Positions 1 through 12,000 of a stretch of 64,000 nucleotides of DNA are shown here, piece by piece. Below the pieces are notes generated by a model. The model did no database searches, was not told the DNA's origin, and worked only from the letters and a program-made list of their open reading frames with translations. Both the position numbers and the translations under genes were made by a program. This stretch comes from Brienomyrus brachyistius. Lineage: Eukaryota; Chordata; Actinopteri; Osteoglossiformes; Mormyridae. The stretch spans positions 23,422,461 through 23,486,460 of the forward strand of contig NC_064548.1 in NCBI RefSeq assembly GCF_023856365.1, read 5' to 3'. Each line of letters starts with the position of its first letter. The stretch's first letter is position 1.

Positions 1-850
1 ATCTTTGTGCTTTATTTTCAGACAGTTTTCCGCTATTGAGGTACTCTGTCCATTTATCCCCTAATTGCATAGTGTCTACGTTAACTTTCCAGTTTCCTCA
101 AACTTTTGAAAATTCTAGTTAGGCTGCAATTAGATTCAACTACAAACACGTGAAATATGCCGGTGGAAATATTGCTAAGATGGCATTTTAAACTGGCGTT
201 TTAGAAGTAGTAAAACGAAATACCTGAATACTTTTAAATAGCCAATGACTTCTGACCTATAAAATTTCCAGCTGAACAACACGTTATCTTAAGCTCTTTA
301 TTAAAAGTGTGACATGTTTTATAGCAACCAGTCTGCATAGATCTCTTTAAATCCGACAGTTTGCTTTAATTAATTCGCTCGTGCTGCATGCCAGTGATTC
401 CGCGATGCTGCAGTTCTATTATTAAAGCAGTTTCGATAAAACGGCAGCGCAGACGCGGGCGTCCTTTTGATCATCCTTTTACCCCAGGCTGTGTCCCAGA
501 TAACGTCGGGAAAGGAATTCACTTTAAATATTCAGGTGCAGCTCCGCCCCCGTCTGCGGTTGCCACATGTTTAATAGATTCATAGTTGCACTGTAGGTGA
601 ACAAAATCACTGGGAATCAAACCTACGGAAAAAAACGGCCCAATTAAACGGAAGGTTGAGGGAAATATAGATTATGCAGAAAACTTTAATGGCATTGTAC
701 GTTTACTATACTACTGCACTCTGTATATAAAGATCGCACATTATTATTTACCTCATTTACATCATTTAAGTAAAGAACAAACAGGCAAATAAATTAACAT
801 ATGTGGGCGTGTGTGTGTATTAATTTAACATCAATCCATGTGTGTTTCAG
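1..850 (+). other. wnt10a intron 1, 3' part
   Basis: This is AT-rich non-coding sequence ending in the exon 2 acceptor (tttcag, 845-850). I looked for exon 1 (an ATG, a hydrophobic signal peptide and a phase-2 donor) and found none. The short open frame at 388-585 has no hydrophobic leader. Exon 1 and any wnt6 neighbour should lie to the left of the window. Confidence 0.7.
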
Positions 851-1113
851 GGTAGATTCCAATGAGATCTTGGGGCTGAAAATCCCGTTTGACCCAATCC
901 TGAACGCCAACACGGTGTGTCTGACACTGCCGGGCTTGACGCGGCGGCAGCTGGAGGTGTGCATGCGGAACCCGGACGTCACAGCCTCGGCCATCCAGGG
1001 CATCCAGATCGCCATCCACGAGTGCCAGCACCAGTTCCGCGGCCAGCGCTGGAACTGCTCCAGCCTGGAGACCAGGAACAAGATCCCCTACGATAGCATG
1101 GTCTTCAGCAGAG
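851..1113 (+). CDS. wnt10a: wnt10a exon 2
   Basis: The exon starts after the acceptor tgtgtttcag (841-850), and its first base completes a codon split with exon 1. It ends at 1113 before the donor gtaaggg (1114). It encodes the N-terminal Wnt domain from [10 protein letters not shown] to VFSR, with four conserved cysteines (VCL, EVC, HEC, WNC) and an N-glycosylation sequon NCS in RWNCSS. The split Gly codon (G + GT) joins to exon 3. The frame stays open into the flanking intron (801-1241), but those ends are intron sequence. Confidence 0.95.
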
Positions 1114-4100
1114 GTAAGGGTGTGTTCACTGACAGCCTTAGATCAATGCGACAACTGAGTGACCGCAATCACCACAAGACAAACAATCGGCAGGTGCTCA
1201 CTCGCATGAAATGCTCATATAACTGTTCCCGTATGCAATAAATTCTCATGGATTCCTCAGCATAATGAATACTGTGATTATTACATTTATCTACCTCAGA
1301 TGAGAGCTTTTCTATCCAAACAATGAGTCCATTGACAGTTCAAGAAACATTTAATGCTGTTAATGTGCAAAAGAACTGTATAACTCTGCAATTTTATTTG
1401 CAAAAACATGGTTCATTGAATCAGAAATAGGAACACATATTCTGTAAATGGAATTAAAAAATAAATGGGCTTTAAGAGCTTTTTATGTTGGTCTTTTTAT
1501 ATTGCATAGCACCAAGCTCACCTTTTCACATGATCCAGATCTGTAGGCGGTGATTATTTTTTATTTTCTTATTGTCAAAGCATGATAAATGAGACGTTGT
1601 ATCTCACACTGAGAAAGGGAAGGTGAAGGCCTACATTTTGCAGAAAGGCCCGGCTGGGAGAGCTGCTGGCCTGCTCTGTGAACTCGCTCTAAGCACTTTC
1701 CCAACTGTCTGCTGGCCTGAACAGCAAACCTGTCTTGTTGGTGTCTTTAGGCCAAAATGCCAGTTTCCTTCAATCTTTAATTAGCCACCCGTTCGGCTGG
1801 GTGTGTCTGTCACATAAAGTTTTTTGTTAGATGTACTTTTTTTTTCCACCAGATTTGTCTGCCTCCCCCACCCCCCCCCCATAAACATGCACGTAGGTTT
1901 CGAGTCACAGGCCCACGGAAACAATGGGTGGTGGGAGGGAAAGGACTGTAGGATTAGTAATTAAACCATCAGATATATCACACTCACTGATCTGATGCTG
2001 TTGTCATATCCTGAAGTTATTTTTGCCCTTGGGGAGATGGGGGGGGCAGACACGCAAAAACGCTGCTAATCCCAGCTGTCACCTGCTTCACACTCGGTCT
2101 GACAGTCCACCAGTCATGGTGGACGGCAGGAGGCCATGGAGTCTAGGTGAGGCTCCATTCAAAGGTCTAATGAGACAAGTTCCAATCCGCATTCAGGCTT
2201 TAATGCCAGTATTATCCCTTCAGAACACGGGGTCAGGGCCAGTGCAGAACTTGTTTGAACTGGAAGCCCCTAAGTATTCGCCGGGTTAGATTAATATGTG
2301 AATATTGTAAAGGCACAAAAACACAGATTCCAGTTCATCCCCTTAATAGAAATGGAATTAGGAAGATTAAAGCGAAACAAAGCAGATTTCTTTCATGTCT
2401 GTGTAAATGCAGTTGGAAAATCCACTTTATAACTGCAAAATAACAGTGAAGTAATTTGATCGTTACTCAGTTCAGAGTCTATTTACGGAAAAAAAAACCC
2501 AACTAGTTGCAGTACTTCAACATGTATATTTTTTAATATTTCGCTTCACGCTGCCTTTGTGGCACTCTCAGTGTGCACAGTGTTGTAACTTAAAGTGCAT
2601 TTTTTTCTGAATGTAACAATTTTCATGAGGAATAGGAGGATTAGACTCCATGATCAGCCTCAAACGCATGTTCACGCACCACTGTGGTCTCCTTTCTGTT
2701 TTGGACTAATTTCTCTACTATAAATCTCCAATGGAGGCACCGTCTAGTTTAGGCTGCATGGCTTTTTCTGAACTTCAGTCTGGCCTAATAAAATAACCTA
2801 ATAATAAGATGGCATTTCTTAGTTTCCAGGTTAGGGTGGAATGTTCCTCACAGGTAAGCAAGCAACTGGGAAAAATCTCCGTCTGTCTGCTCGTCTGTTT
2901 GCTGTCTCAGGGTGTCCTATCTAACTGCTTCCATGTTAAATCGTGCCGCATCCAGGACGAGGTGGCGCTCGCTCATGAGAACATCGAAAAGAGGTGACTC
3001 AGCAGCCAAAGAGCGCTTCTTCTTTCGGCGGGAGACGCCAGTGATGGAAGTCAGGCGTGTAACCGGAGCATGTGATTACAGACAGCGGGGGTCAGTCAGG
3101 TGAATCGCAAACACGTTGGAGCGCGCGAGGGCGGGGGGCGACCCTGCGCTGATTCTGCTTCATTACCGCGGCCGTCTGATCGCCGCGGGGAGGACCGTGC
3201 GCGAGGAGCCAGTTCCCCCACACGGGGCAGCGCCGCACAGGACCCCTGGGTGTCAGTCTCCTCTCAGTTTCATTTTCCCGCCCAGTCCACAGAGCGGGCG
3301 ATGGTATGGGAAACCGCAGCCGGTGTGGGCCCACAGCAGACCCCTGTTAAGCCTTAGCACCCCCCCGTGAGGCGGATTGTTCTGAGGAGTGAGCGGCAGA
3401 GGCCACAGATGCAGAGAAGTGATCCCATCTGGCCTCCCCTCTCCTCTCACACCCGTCTAACTATCCCCCAATCCATCTGCCTCAAACTCCCCACCCTCCA
3501 GGTTTCAGGGAGAGCGCCTTCGCTTACGCCATCGCGGCGGCCGGCGTGGTGCACGCCGTCTCCAATGCCTGCGCCATGGGAAAGCTGAAGGCCTGCAGCT
3601 GCGACGAGAAGCGGCGGGGAGACGAGGAGGCCTTCCGGGTGAAGCTGAACCGCCTGCAGCTGGAGGCCGTCCACCGGGGCAAGGGCATGGTGCACGGGGT
3701 GATGGAGCACTTCCCCGCCGAGGCCCCGGGGCCCCAGGACTCCTGGGAGTGGGGTGGCTGCAGTCCCAATGTGGAGTTCGGCGAGCGCTTCTCCCGGGAT
3801 TTCCTGGACTCCCGCGAGATGTACAAAGACATTCACGCCAGGATGAGGCTCCACAACAACAGAGTTGGCAGGCAGGTGAGGCGTGACCTCACACCGCAGC
3901 CATGCGCGGTGTTTTTTGGGGGGTGGGGCTGTATGATGGGCTAAGGGTGGGGAATGATGTCAGGGCCAGATGACTCAGCACGGCTCTGTTACTGCCTCCG
4001 ATTACAGATGCCAGAGGAAAGAATCACTTCTTAATCTTATAGGGGGACATTTGTCCGATTACCTCACTTTGAAAAAACCCAAGTGTAAGTGAGGAAACGT

Positions 4101-7100
4101 GAATCGGGACGCCGCAGATTTGCTCCCGTTTAGCATTTATTTGCTTAGCCTGAGTGGTAGCAGTAGTCAGCAGGTTCAATATCACACACATTCATTTTTT
4201 CACTATTACATTATTATCCAGCTACGAAGTTTTTCGTTTCATTGGTTAAGAAAGATTAGCTTTTAATTTGTGAAAATTAGGTATGTATTATAAAAAGAAA
4301 TCCCAGCATGATCTATCCATCCTTCCATCAATTTTTCAAAGTATAATGTCACAGTGTAAAGAATATTTTGTATAATTAAAAGCAGAATTCGCAGAAATCA
4401 TCGCGACTGTTTTTAGTGCCAACTGCCGCCTAGATGAACGTGGAAAACAACGTACAATAACTCGCAAGTTCAGGGCTGAGATATTACTTAAGAAGAATTA
4501 AAGTTGAACAGAAATGTGAGGCTGCATGTGTTTGGATGCTGTTTGCAGAAAGACTGAGTTGAGGTTGTATGGTCCCGCGGTTTCCATTCTGCACGTCGGA
4601 CAGACAAAGCGGAGGAAGTTAGAGTGGAAAGCGTGCACACTCTTGCGGCTTTTACACACCGCGGTCGACGTGCTGACACGCTGAGGACCGCTTCCCTGCA
4701 TCCTGAGATGCTTCGGTCTGCAGCCTGTGTCGTACACAGGGAACGTTTACGTATAACGTACAGAAATCTCCGTCTGATTCTGCGTGTGTTTTACATTGCC
4801 GTTTTTATTGCGCCGTTTTTAACCGCGTATCTGGGGTGCTTTTGTAAGGCAAAGGCTCAGGAGGCGTTTGCTGGAGGGATTGCACCTGGCTTTTGTTGAA
4901 CCTGACCCTCATTAGGGCACCATTAACTGGAAGAGGGAAGTTAGGTGGGGTACTTTGAAGAGCTGATGCTAAACTGTAAATGTTACTGGGGTTTAAGGGG
5001 TTCAGATGGTCATAAACTAAAGAGGCTTGACAAGATCTAACTGGCTGTTTAGCAATGGCCCGAAAATACCCTCAGAAATGTTTGAAACTTTACCTTTATC
5101 TTTTATGACTTAATGTCACATAAAATGCCTCATTGGTCCCTTAGGTTTTCATACACTGTTGAAACGCCTTACCTGTTAGCTATCACGGGGCAGTCTCTGT
5201 GTCCATCATTAAATCATTCAGGCCCCTTTGCTGTCCTGCTGGCCCTCATTGTACCTTAGCACTGGAGAGAGAACATTCCTGATTGCCCATAATTGCTCTC
5301 GTGGCTCCCACACGCACACACACTTCACACAGACACATGAGAGCGACAAATTTATCCCCATCCGCCATTTCCTGCGGCATCAGTATCTCTTCCATCAGCT
5401 TGCTGTCGGTTCCCTTGATTATTCAGACAAAACAGAAGAGTGGGCTGCCCCCCCCCCAAACAGATAACAGCTCGGTGATACGTCTAATGGGATGGCAGTA
5501 AAGACGGGCGGTCCCCATGCCAGTGCAAACCATAGGCAGATACCACAGTCAGTGTTACACAGATCACTGCTCAAACGCTTAGACATTTAATCAGTTGGTC
5601 ATGTCACTCGTGGGGAAGGAGAAGGTCCATCCGTGGCCTTCAGAGGATTGTATTTGGGTTGAGTTTTACTTATATGATCTTTTGTGGTTTGTTCAACATT
5701 TTAAACCTGTAAATATCATCGGGGAAGTTACTCTCATAGTATTTCATTACAGACAGAGGTGGAAACTTCAGATCCACAAAGTACAAATCCAGACCAAGGT
5801 TTTGTTTCAACCAACCAGTTGAGCAGAAAGAGTCACAGTCATGGAGTACTCAGATGGTTACTTTTGTAAGTTCCCCATCACTGCCTGTAAACAAAGTCGA
5901 ATCACCGATCAACATGATAACAGCACGATGGGGAACTCCTACGAGTTCTTTAAGAGTGGTTGAGAATTTATTTAGCATCCTTGGCAGGATAACCAGTGGT
6001 CTAATGGTAAAATCCACTTGCCCCTGTTCGGTGTTCCTGAACACACCTGTCTGAATGCCTTTCAGGAGACGCCCCCCCCTCCAAAAAAAAACACAAAGGT
6101 CCCTAAATTTCATAATAAGTTCAAAATCTCTCCTGATTGCCGGGATGATGAATGGGGTTTGGGTTGAATAAGACATGGAGTTTTCTAGAAAACCAAATAA
6201 GGATCATTAGTCAGAGGGGCGTGATGATTCGTGCATGGGGGGGGGGGGGGGGGGGGGCAGAGAGTGATGTCGGCCATGAAAAGGGAGGGGGGGCAAAGCT
6301 TTAGTTCATTCATCCTAATGAAAATGAAGGAGAAGACTCTTTAAACTTATTAGTGTGTATTTATTTGGGGGAAGTAAAGAACATTTGGGGGAGGTGGTAA
6401 AACCTAGAGTAAGGCTGACTGCAGTTACACTCCCCACCCTTTCTAATACCTGCGTCTTGCTGCATAAGAGCTACATTGCGTGACACTTATGGCCCATGTG
6501 AGAGTCATACTGTCCTGATTCTTATCGTATTTTTAATGTGCTGTGTGTCAGAGTTCCTGTTTAAATGTGGTAGCAGCTATGTTGTGGTCCGTGAGAGCCC
6601 TGAATCAGCGGGGACTCCCCCATCCCAGCCCCATGCCGTATCGCGTTTCACACCCACCTTCCCGCAGCCGGCGAATGCTCAGCGACATCAGAGATAACAA
6701 TCAAACCTGGAGGGAGGGAAGGTTTAGGGAAAGCCTTTCAGGCACTTCAGAGAGCGGCTTCACCTTGTAGTTCCTCCTCTAACACACCTGAAACCAGGTG
6801 AGGTCCTGAGTAGCGGGTGGGGTTCACCCCGCCCCCCCACCTGCCCACCCCTCTTCTGAACGGCTCCCCCTGTGGAGAGAATGTGACAGCTTCACCGGGG
6901 CCCACATGTCCTCTCATGCCTGCTCGCGGTTCTCAGATTGGCGGTTCTCTTCTAAAGCCGTAATTAATGGCTGCTGGTAGCTTGGAAACAGATGTTTAAA
7001 GCCAGTGAGAGACTCAAGACATCAAACGCGGTGGAGAGTAGAAAGACGATGCCTCTTCCTTCCTCAAAAGCAGCGTTTTTACAGTAAGCTTGGTGGGGCG

Positions 7101-7570
7101 GGGGTCATTGAGAAGTGGGGCAAGTGTGCGGCGGGAGATGGTCCATCAGGTAGCCCACATGTGGCCCATTGAATGTGTCTGCAGGGTGACATCATTCTTT
7201 AAAATCAACCTAAGCCTGAAAGCGTGGCAGGAATGAAGGAGGCATGTCTGCACATTCACAGTAACCGTCCGATGTTGGCCCAGTTTAATCAGACTGGTCA
7301 CTGTGGGGTGCAATTGCATTTCCAGCATCAGACACCCTCTGTATCCGAATGTGATATATTGTCCGGCACATCTGGCTTCAAGATACGGAACACAGTCCTG
7401 ACTCTGTGTTTGCGAGGAACCGTTCCGTTACAGATGGACCTGTACTTGGAAATTATGTTCGTAATGTGCTGTATATCTAATAACCAGGAAACCGGTCCCC
7501 ATAAGGGAAAAAAAATGGATATTTATCACGTTATGGGGACATTGTGTCCCCATGAGGATAGGTATACCTG

Positions 7571-7607
<37 letters not shown>

Positions 7608-10600
7608 TCAGGGTAATTCACTTAACCATATGTTTTTGAAATGCGTAAGGAAATCCATGCTGTATGCAGAAGACATGGAAACCTCCTTAATTAATGATAA
7701 TAATATATCTCATACTTTATAATAATTAATGGTAATTCTCCTCCACTGTGTGCGACACACTTGAAACATGGTTAGTCTCAGCACCATTTAAGAAAGACAT
7801 CCTGTGGATCTGAGTGACCATGATTCCTCAAGTGCCTCTTGACCCCTTGACCTGGAAGTAGTCGCTCTGCAGGAAGTCCATCTGGCAGAGCTCGTGCACT
7901 GGGCGATTACCCACCAAAAGGTCAGAAAGGTATAAGATACATGTAACCTGCAGCAAAGTGAGAACATTAAAAAGCGAGTGAAACTCCATGTGGAGGAACA
8001 CTTTCTGCCAGTGGTGCTGGACGGTAGCTGTGTTACCTTCGCTTTTTATCGGTGACTGTTGTAGCCGCGTTTCCGGCACTTTCTGCGGCTTCTCTTAGAA
8101 CTTTAAACGTGAGACATCCATTCTGAAACGCCATTAGGGCTGTGAGGCATGTTGAAGCGTAAGTTTCTGAAATGTTGCGCTGACACAGACAGGTAGGCTG
8201 TGCTACACGCCACGTGGGCTAATTAGGCTTGTATTCTTACCTCTATTTTGCTTTAAATAATCCAAACAGTCAGGTTGTGTTTGCCCTCATCTAAACATTT
8301 GGGTCGCTGATGACTTCTGGTATCAAACCTAAGAGGAAGCATGTATTTAGATTGAATTTAGGGTGGTGCGTTCACATTTATGAACAGCAGTGTTTAATTT
8401 CAGAGTGGCATTAACTGGCCACAGCCCCAGTGTGCTGCCACTGTGTCCTGTTTTGTCTCAGCCTGGTACCAGTTAAGATCAGGCCTGTGTTCATTTCCTG
8501 CTAGTTTGAGCAGCACGGATGTGCTGGGAACATATATTCCGAAGAAGACCCTGTGGACGATGTTTATAACTAGCTGTTTTCTGTGCGAGCGACATCAAAA
8601 TATTTTTATTGATCCAAAGTATTTGTTGTATTTTCAGATTTACAGATATTTGAAGACTGGAAATATATATAAAAAAATCAAGTAATTATTAGCTGCACAC
8701 ATGAACAATTTGCTGCACACATTAACACATTTTAAATGAACAAAGTGCAGTTGCGCCTGCATGAATTCATTGTAACACTCTTGACAAGTTAAATTTGATC
8801 ATTTGATTCATAAAGTACAGAATAATGGATTCTCCACCCAACACTCCATGGAATTCATCCGCAAAAAATGCAAAAATAGTTTTTGTCCTTTTTATGTTCT
8901 TTGTTTACCCTTGACAGTTATTAAGGAAACTGACATGTGAATACATGTAACTAGACAAGTGACTAGACTTGTGACAGCAAGGTTTAAATCCTAGGGGGTA
9001 TGCTGCAGTCTCGAATTAACTGTGCAATCCTCAACCTGTGTGAATCATATGATTGATAGTTGGAATAAAAGGAAAACGTGTGAGAGCAGATTCATATATT
9101 GTAAAGCAAAATAACATTGCTATACGTTGTGGGTGAAGGCAGCAGAGCTCATAGGGGTGTGGACAGGATGATCCCAGCATGCTCCTGTTTCCTGTTGTTT
9201 ACTGGGATATTACAATTTAAACTAGGGGGGCTGACAGATGAGCACATTGTTGAAAAATGGGGTGTGCAGACAGTCCTGGGCGGGACATCCTCAGTAGCCA
9301 TGTGAACTTGCTTTTGTCACGAAAGATCACGACTGTCCAGCGACCATCCGAGCCTGTCCTTGTTGTCATTTGGTGGAACGGAAGTGTGTTTGAGCCCTAC
9401 ACGCCCAAAGGAAAAGTTTTCAGTTGATCCGACTGAACAATCCCATCTGAGACTACATCCAACCCAACTCAGACTCCATGCCACGATCTTAGATTACATC
9501 CATCCCAGATCAGGCCACCATTGTTTTCAAGAGGCAGAGTGGAAGCTGGTTTGAAGCCTACATGCCCAAATGAAAATCTCCAGGCAGAAAAAGGAATCTT
9601 TGGATATAAAAGCAAATTTATGAACAGATATTTCACATAGAAACATTAATGTATAAACATTTAGCATGTACTTCTTGGAGTCTTGCATGTTGTGTTTGCT
9701 CCTGCTGGGTTATTGCATTCCACAAGTCCAATCCCACTGCCTTTGTTACGATTTTCATTTCATGACCAGAAATGTCCATGTGATTCACTATTGAGGCACA
9801 TTAATGCTGAAGTTCGTCAACCGGTGCATTCACCCTCAAAAGGTGGTATTGTATCACATAATATGAGCAGTCAGGTTGGATATATCCTAGGATTGTACCA
9901 ATAAATCTAATTTGGGGTTGAATGAATGAGTCTAATTTAGACTTTAGGTTTAATTTGGGTTGTATGGTACATAGGATGTTGGCATTGAGCCTCATTTGGG
10001 TTGTTGCAATCTTAGATATGGACATCAAGTCTGGGTCAAGTTCTAAGTAATCTAGGATGAGGATATTGGATCTGGGTGGGGTTGAATGAAATCTCTGATG
10101 ATGATATTGAGTTTGTGTCAGGATGTATGTAATCTAGGATGATAATATTGAGTGTGGGCCAGGTTGTATATAAATTCAGATGATATTGAATCTGGGTGGG
10201 GTTGTATGTAGTCTTGGATGATGATATTTAGTTTGGCTCAGGGTGTATATAACTTAAAATGATGAAATTGAGTCTGGGTCAGGGTCTATGTAATCTAGGA
10301 TGAAACTGAGTTTGTATCAGGGTGTATATAATCTAGGATGATGATGTTGAGTATAGGTCAGGGTGTATGTAATCTAGCATGATAATATTGAGTCTGGGTA
10401 GGGTTGTGTGCATTCTAGGATGATGATGTTGAGATTGGGTTGGGGTGTATGTAAGGTAGGATGATAATATTGAGATTGGGTCAAGGTGTATGTAATGTAG
10501 GATGATGATGTTGAGATTGGGTCGGGGTGTATGTAATGTAGGATGATGATGCTGAGATTGTGTCGGGGTGTATGTAATGTAGGATGATGATGCTGAGATT

Positions 10601-11812
10601 GGGTCGAGGTGTATGTAATGTAGGATGATGATGTTGAGATTGGGTCGGGGTGTATGTAATGTAGGATGATGATGCTGAGATTGTGTCGGGGTGTATGTAA
10701 TGTAGGATGATGATGTTGAGATTGGGTCAGGGTGTATGTAATGTAGGATGATGATGCTGAGATTGTGTCGGGGTGTATGTAATGTAGGATGATGATGTTG
10801 AGATTGGGTCAGGGTGTATGTAATGTAGGATGATGATGCTGAGATTGGGTCGGGGTGTATGTAATGTAGGATGATGATGTTGAGATTGGGTCGGGGTGTA
10901 TGTAATGTAGGATGATGATGCTGAGATTGTGTCGGGGTGTATGTAATGTAGGATGATGATGCTGAGATTCGGTCGGGGTGTATGTAATGTAGGATGATGA
11001 TGCTGAGATTCGGTCGGGGTGTATGAAATGTAGGATGATGATGCTGAGATTGGGTGAAGGTGTATGTAATACAGGATGATGATGTTGAGATTGTGTCGGG
11101 GTGTATGTAATGTAGGATGATGATGTTGAGATTCGGTCGGGGTGTATGTAATGTAGGATGATGATGCTGAGATTGGGTGAAGGTGTATGTAATGTAGGAT
11201 GATGATGTTGAGATTGGGTCGGGGTGTATGTAATGTAGGATGATGATGCTGAGATTGGGTGAAGGTGTATGTAATATAGGATGATGATATCGATGATGAT
11301 ATGTTCCTGACACCTCCTCTCCTAACCCTTCCATTTCCTGTCAGGTGGTGATGGACCACATGCGGCGGAAGTGCAAGTGTCACGGTACATCTGGCAGCTG
11401 CCAGCTGAAGACATGTTGGCAGGTGACCCCGGAGTTCCGGATGGTTGGCACGCTTCTGAAGGAGCGTTTCCAGGCAGCCACGCTCATCAAGGCGCACAAC
11501 CGCAACACCGGTCAGCTGGAGCACGCGCATGCCCCGCACCGGCGCAGGGCCAGCCACGGCGAGCTTGTCTACTTCGAGAAGTCGCCCGACTTCTGCGACC
11601 GTGAGCCACGCTCTGACTCGGCCGGCACCAGGGGCCGGATCTGCAACAAGACCAGCACAGGGACGGACAGCTGCGAGAGCCTGTGCTGCGGCCGGGGGCA
11701 CAACATTCTGCAGCAGACCAGGACGGAGAGGTGCAACTGCAAGTTTCACTGGTGCTGCTACGTGGTCTGTCAGGAGTGCCGGATAACAGAGTGGGTGAGC
11801 GTCTGCAAGTGA
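851..11812 (+). CDS. wnt10a: wnt10a, 3' part of gene: join(851..1113, 3502..3875, 11345..11812)
   Basis: Secreted, lipid-modified Wnt ligand that acts through Frizzled/LRP; WNT10A is known for roles in skin appendages, teeth and fins. Joining the three exons gives one open frame of about 367 residues with 24 cysteines, ending in the Wnt signature VCK-stop at 11810-11812. Wnt10-type blocks are [90 protein letters not shown] and FHWCCYVVC. The ETRNKIPY and [17 protein letters not shown] stretches fit Wnt10a better than Wnt10b. Introns are phase 2 (before 851), phase 1 (1114-3501) and phase 0 (3876-11344), all with GT/AG ends. Exon 1 (start codon, signal peptide) is not in the window. Location upstream of cdk5r2 on the same strand matches the WNT6-WNT10A-CDK5R2 block of vertebrates. 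Family assignment is very secure; the 10a paralog call is strong but by eye. Confidence 0.95.
1114..3501 (+). other. wnt10a intron 2
   Basis: The intron has GT donor gtaaggg at 1114 and AG at 3500-3501. It is mostly unique-looking AT-rich sequence with a short poly(C) run near 1868-1880. From about 2940 to 3450 it becomes GC- and CpG-rich ahead of exon 3. Open frames here are short and overlap one another on both strands; none resembles a protein I know. Confidence 0.75.
3502..3875 (+). CDS. wnt10a: wnt10a exon 3
   Basis: The acceptor is a pyrimidine-rich tract ending ccctccag at 3501, and the donor gtgagg starts at 3876. The exon encodes [15 protein letters not shown] through HNNRVGRQ, ending on a complete codon (phase 0). 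Four cysteines (NAC, KACSC, GGCS) and the DSWEWGGCS and [12 protein letters not shown] blocks are typical of Wnt10. The exon is GC-rich compared with the surrounding introns. The linker between RGKG and QDSWEW (about 17 residues with [10 protein letters not shown]) is the most variable part of the family, and here it is compact. Confidence 0.95.
5752..5850 (+). repeat. Fragment of a dispersed teleost repeat (MITE-like end)
   Basis: The segment opening acagaggtggaaacttcag, followed by wording such as 'aagtacaaatccagacc' and 'caaccaaccagttgagca', resembles the end of palindromic MITEs common in fish genomes (an end beginning cagaggtggaaa). The matching inverted end is not seen nearby, so this looks like a truncated copy. 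The call is from recall only. Confidence 0.4.
6237..6257 (+). repeat. Poly(G) tract, 21 bases
   Basis: This is an uninterrupted run of G following 'tgcat'. It lies inside wnt10a intron 3, on the sense strand. Runs of this length are prone to length error in assemblies and can form G-quadruplex or triplex structures. Confidence 0.9.
7490..7615 (+). repeat. Dispersed repeat with (CA)15 microsatellite
   Basis: A segment with 'tatcacgttatggggaca', 'tgtccccatgaggatagg' and 'tatacctgctca' runs directly into (CA)n at 7573-7602. The same block is present in reverse orientation at about 54949-55030 next to (GT)n, so this is a dispersed family whose copies carry or attract a CA/TG array. I cannot name the family. 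Confidence 0.6.
9430..9530 (-). repeat. Isolated reverse-oriented relics of the 41-bp intron minisatellite
   Basis: The phrases 'agactacatccaacccaact' and 'agattacatccatcccagat' are close reverse complements of degenerate units in the main array (for example 'gagtctgggtcagggtctat' with 'gtaatct'). At least two diverged units therefore lie in opposite orientation about 350 bp before the array. This was seen by eye; the number of units is uncertain. Confidence 0.45.
9880..11290 (+). repeat. 41-bp minisatellite in wnt10a intron 3
   Basis: The unit includes 'gagattgggtcggggtgt' followed by 'atgtaatgtaggatgatgat'. Unit starts (gagattgggt) fall exactly every 41 bp, giving 21 near-identical copies from 10431 to the copy starting at 11251. 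Before 10431 further copies (for example at 10390 and 10349) grow steadily more diverged back to about 9880. Variation in the homogeneous part is mostly g/c/t swaps (ttgag/ctgag, gggtc/gtgtc/cggtc). Because 41 is not a multiple of 3 and the unit lacks stops on the - strand, the array makes long spurious antisense ORFs with a 41-residue repeat. It ends about 30 bp before the branch-point candidate of exon 4. Confidence 0.95.
11345..11812 (+). CDS. wnt10a: wnt10a terminal coding exon 4
   Basis: The acceptor is tttcctgtcag, ending at 11344, with a ctaac branch-point candidate at 11322-11326. The exon opens [19 protein letters not shown] and closes ITEWVSVCK with tga at 11810-11812. The first Ser of HGTSGSC (codon 11390-11392) corresponds to the Ser that Porcupine palmitoleoylates in Wnts. 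Sixteen cysteines build the C-terminal fold, including the LCCGRGHN and [11 protein letters not shown] segments of the Frizzled-binding 'index finger'. An NKT sequon is present in ICNKTSTG. The Wnt10-specific insert between HNRN and [11 protein letters not shown] is short and basic ([12 protein letters not shown]). Confidence 0.96.
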   Translation: MVMDHMRRKCKCHGTSGSCQLKTCWQVTPEFRMVGTLLKERFQAATLIKAHNRNTGQLEHAHAPHRRRASHGELVYFEKSPDFCDREPRSDSAGTRGRICNKTSTGTDSCESLCCGRGHNILQQTRTERCNCKFHWCCYVVCQECRITEWVSVCK

Positions 11813-12000
11813 CCCCGCGGACGGGGCAGCACGGCCCCCACCCCTCCCCCCAGCCTGCGAATGGACTGCCGCAGAAGGAGACTGTCACGAGCCATGCGGC
11901 AATCGCCCAATGCGTGCGCTCGACCTCTGCAGTTCAGATTGATTGTTCATATCTGCACTGCGCTTTCAATTCAGAAGGTATTTTTTAAGTTAAATAATTT

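Larger units (their letters stand above)
3876..9420 (+). other. wnt10a intron 3, 5' part
   Basis: Intronic sequence without a supportable gene. It contains a fragment of a dispersed repeat at about 5752-5850, a 21-base poly(G) run at 6237-6257, and a CA microsatellite with an adjoining dispersed repeat at 7490-7615. The remainder shows no structure that I recognise. Confidence 0.6.

Noticed and set aside
388..585. Possible wnt10a exon 1
   Set aside because: There is no hydrophobic signal peptide and no suitable phase-2 donor linking to exon 2.
801..1241. A single 146-codon gene starting at ATG 801
   Set aside because: Only 851-1113 matches Wnt. The flanks are intron with proper acceptor and donor sites, and the ATG is an intronic coincidence.
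10333..11749. Minus-strand ORFs of 333 and 340 codons with a His/Tyr/Thr/Ile-rich 41-residue repeat
   Set aside because: They are produced by the 41-bp minisatellite, whose unit has no stop in any minus-strand frame. One of them merely runs on through the antisense of wnt10a exon 4.
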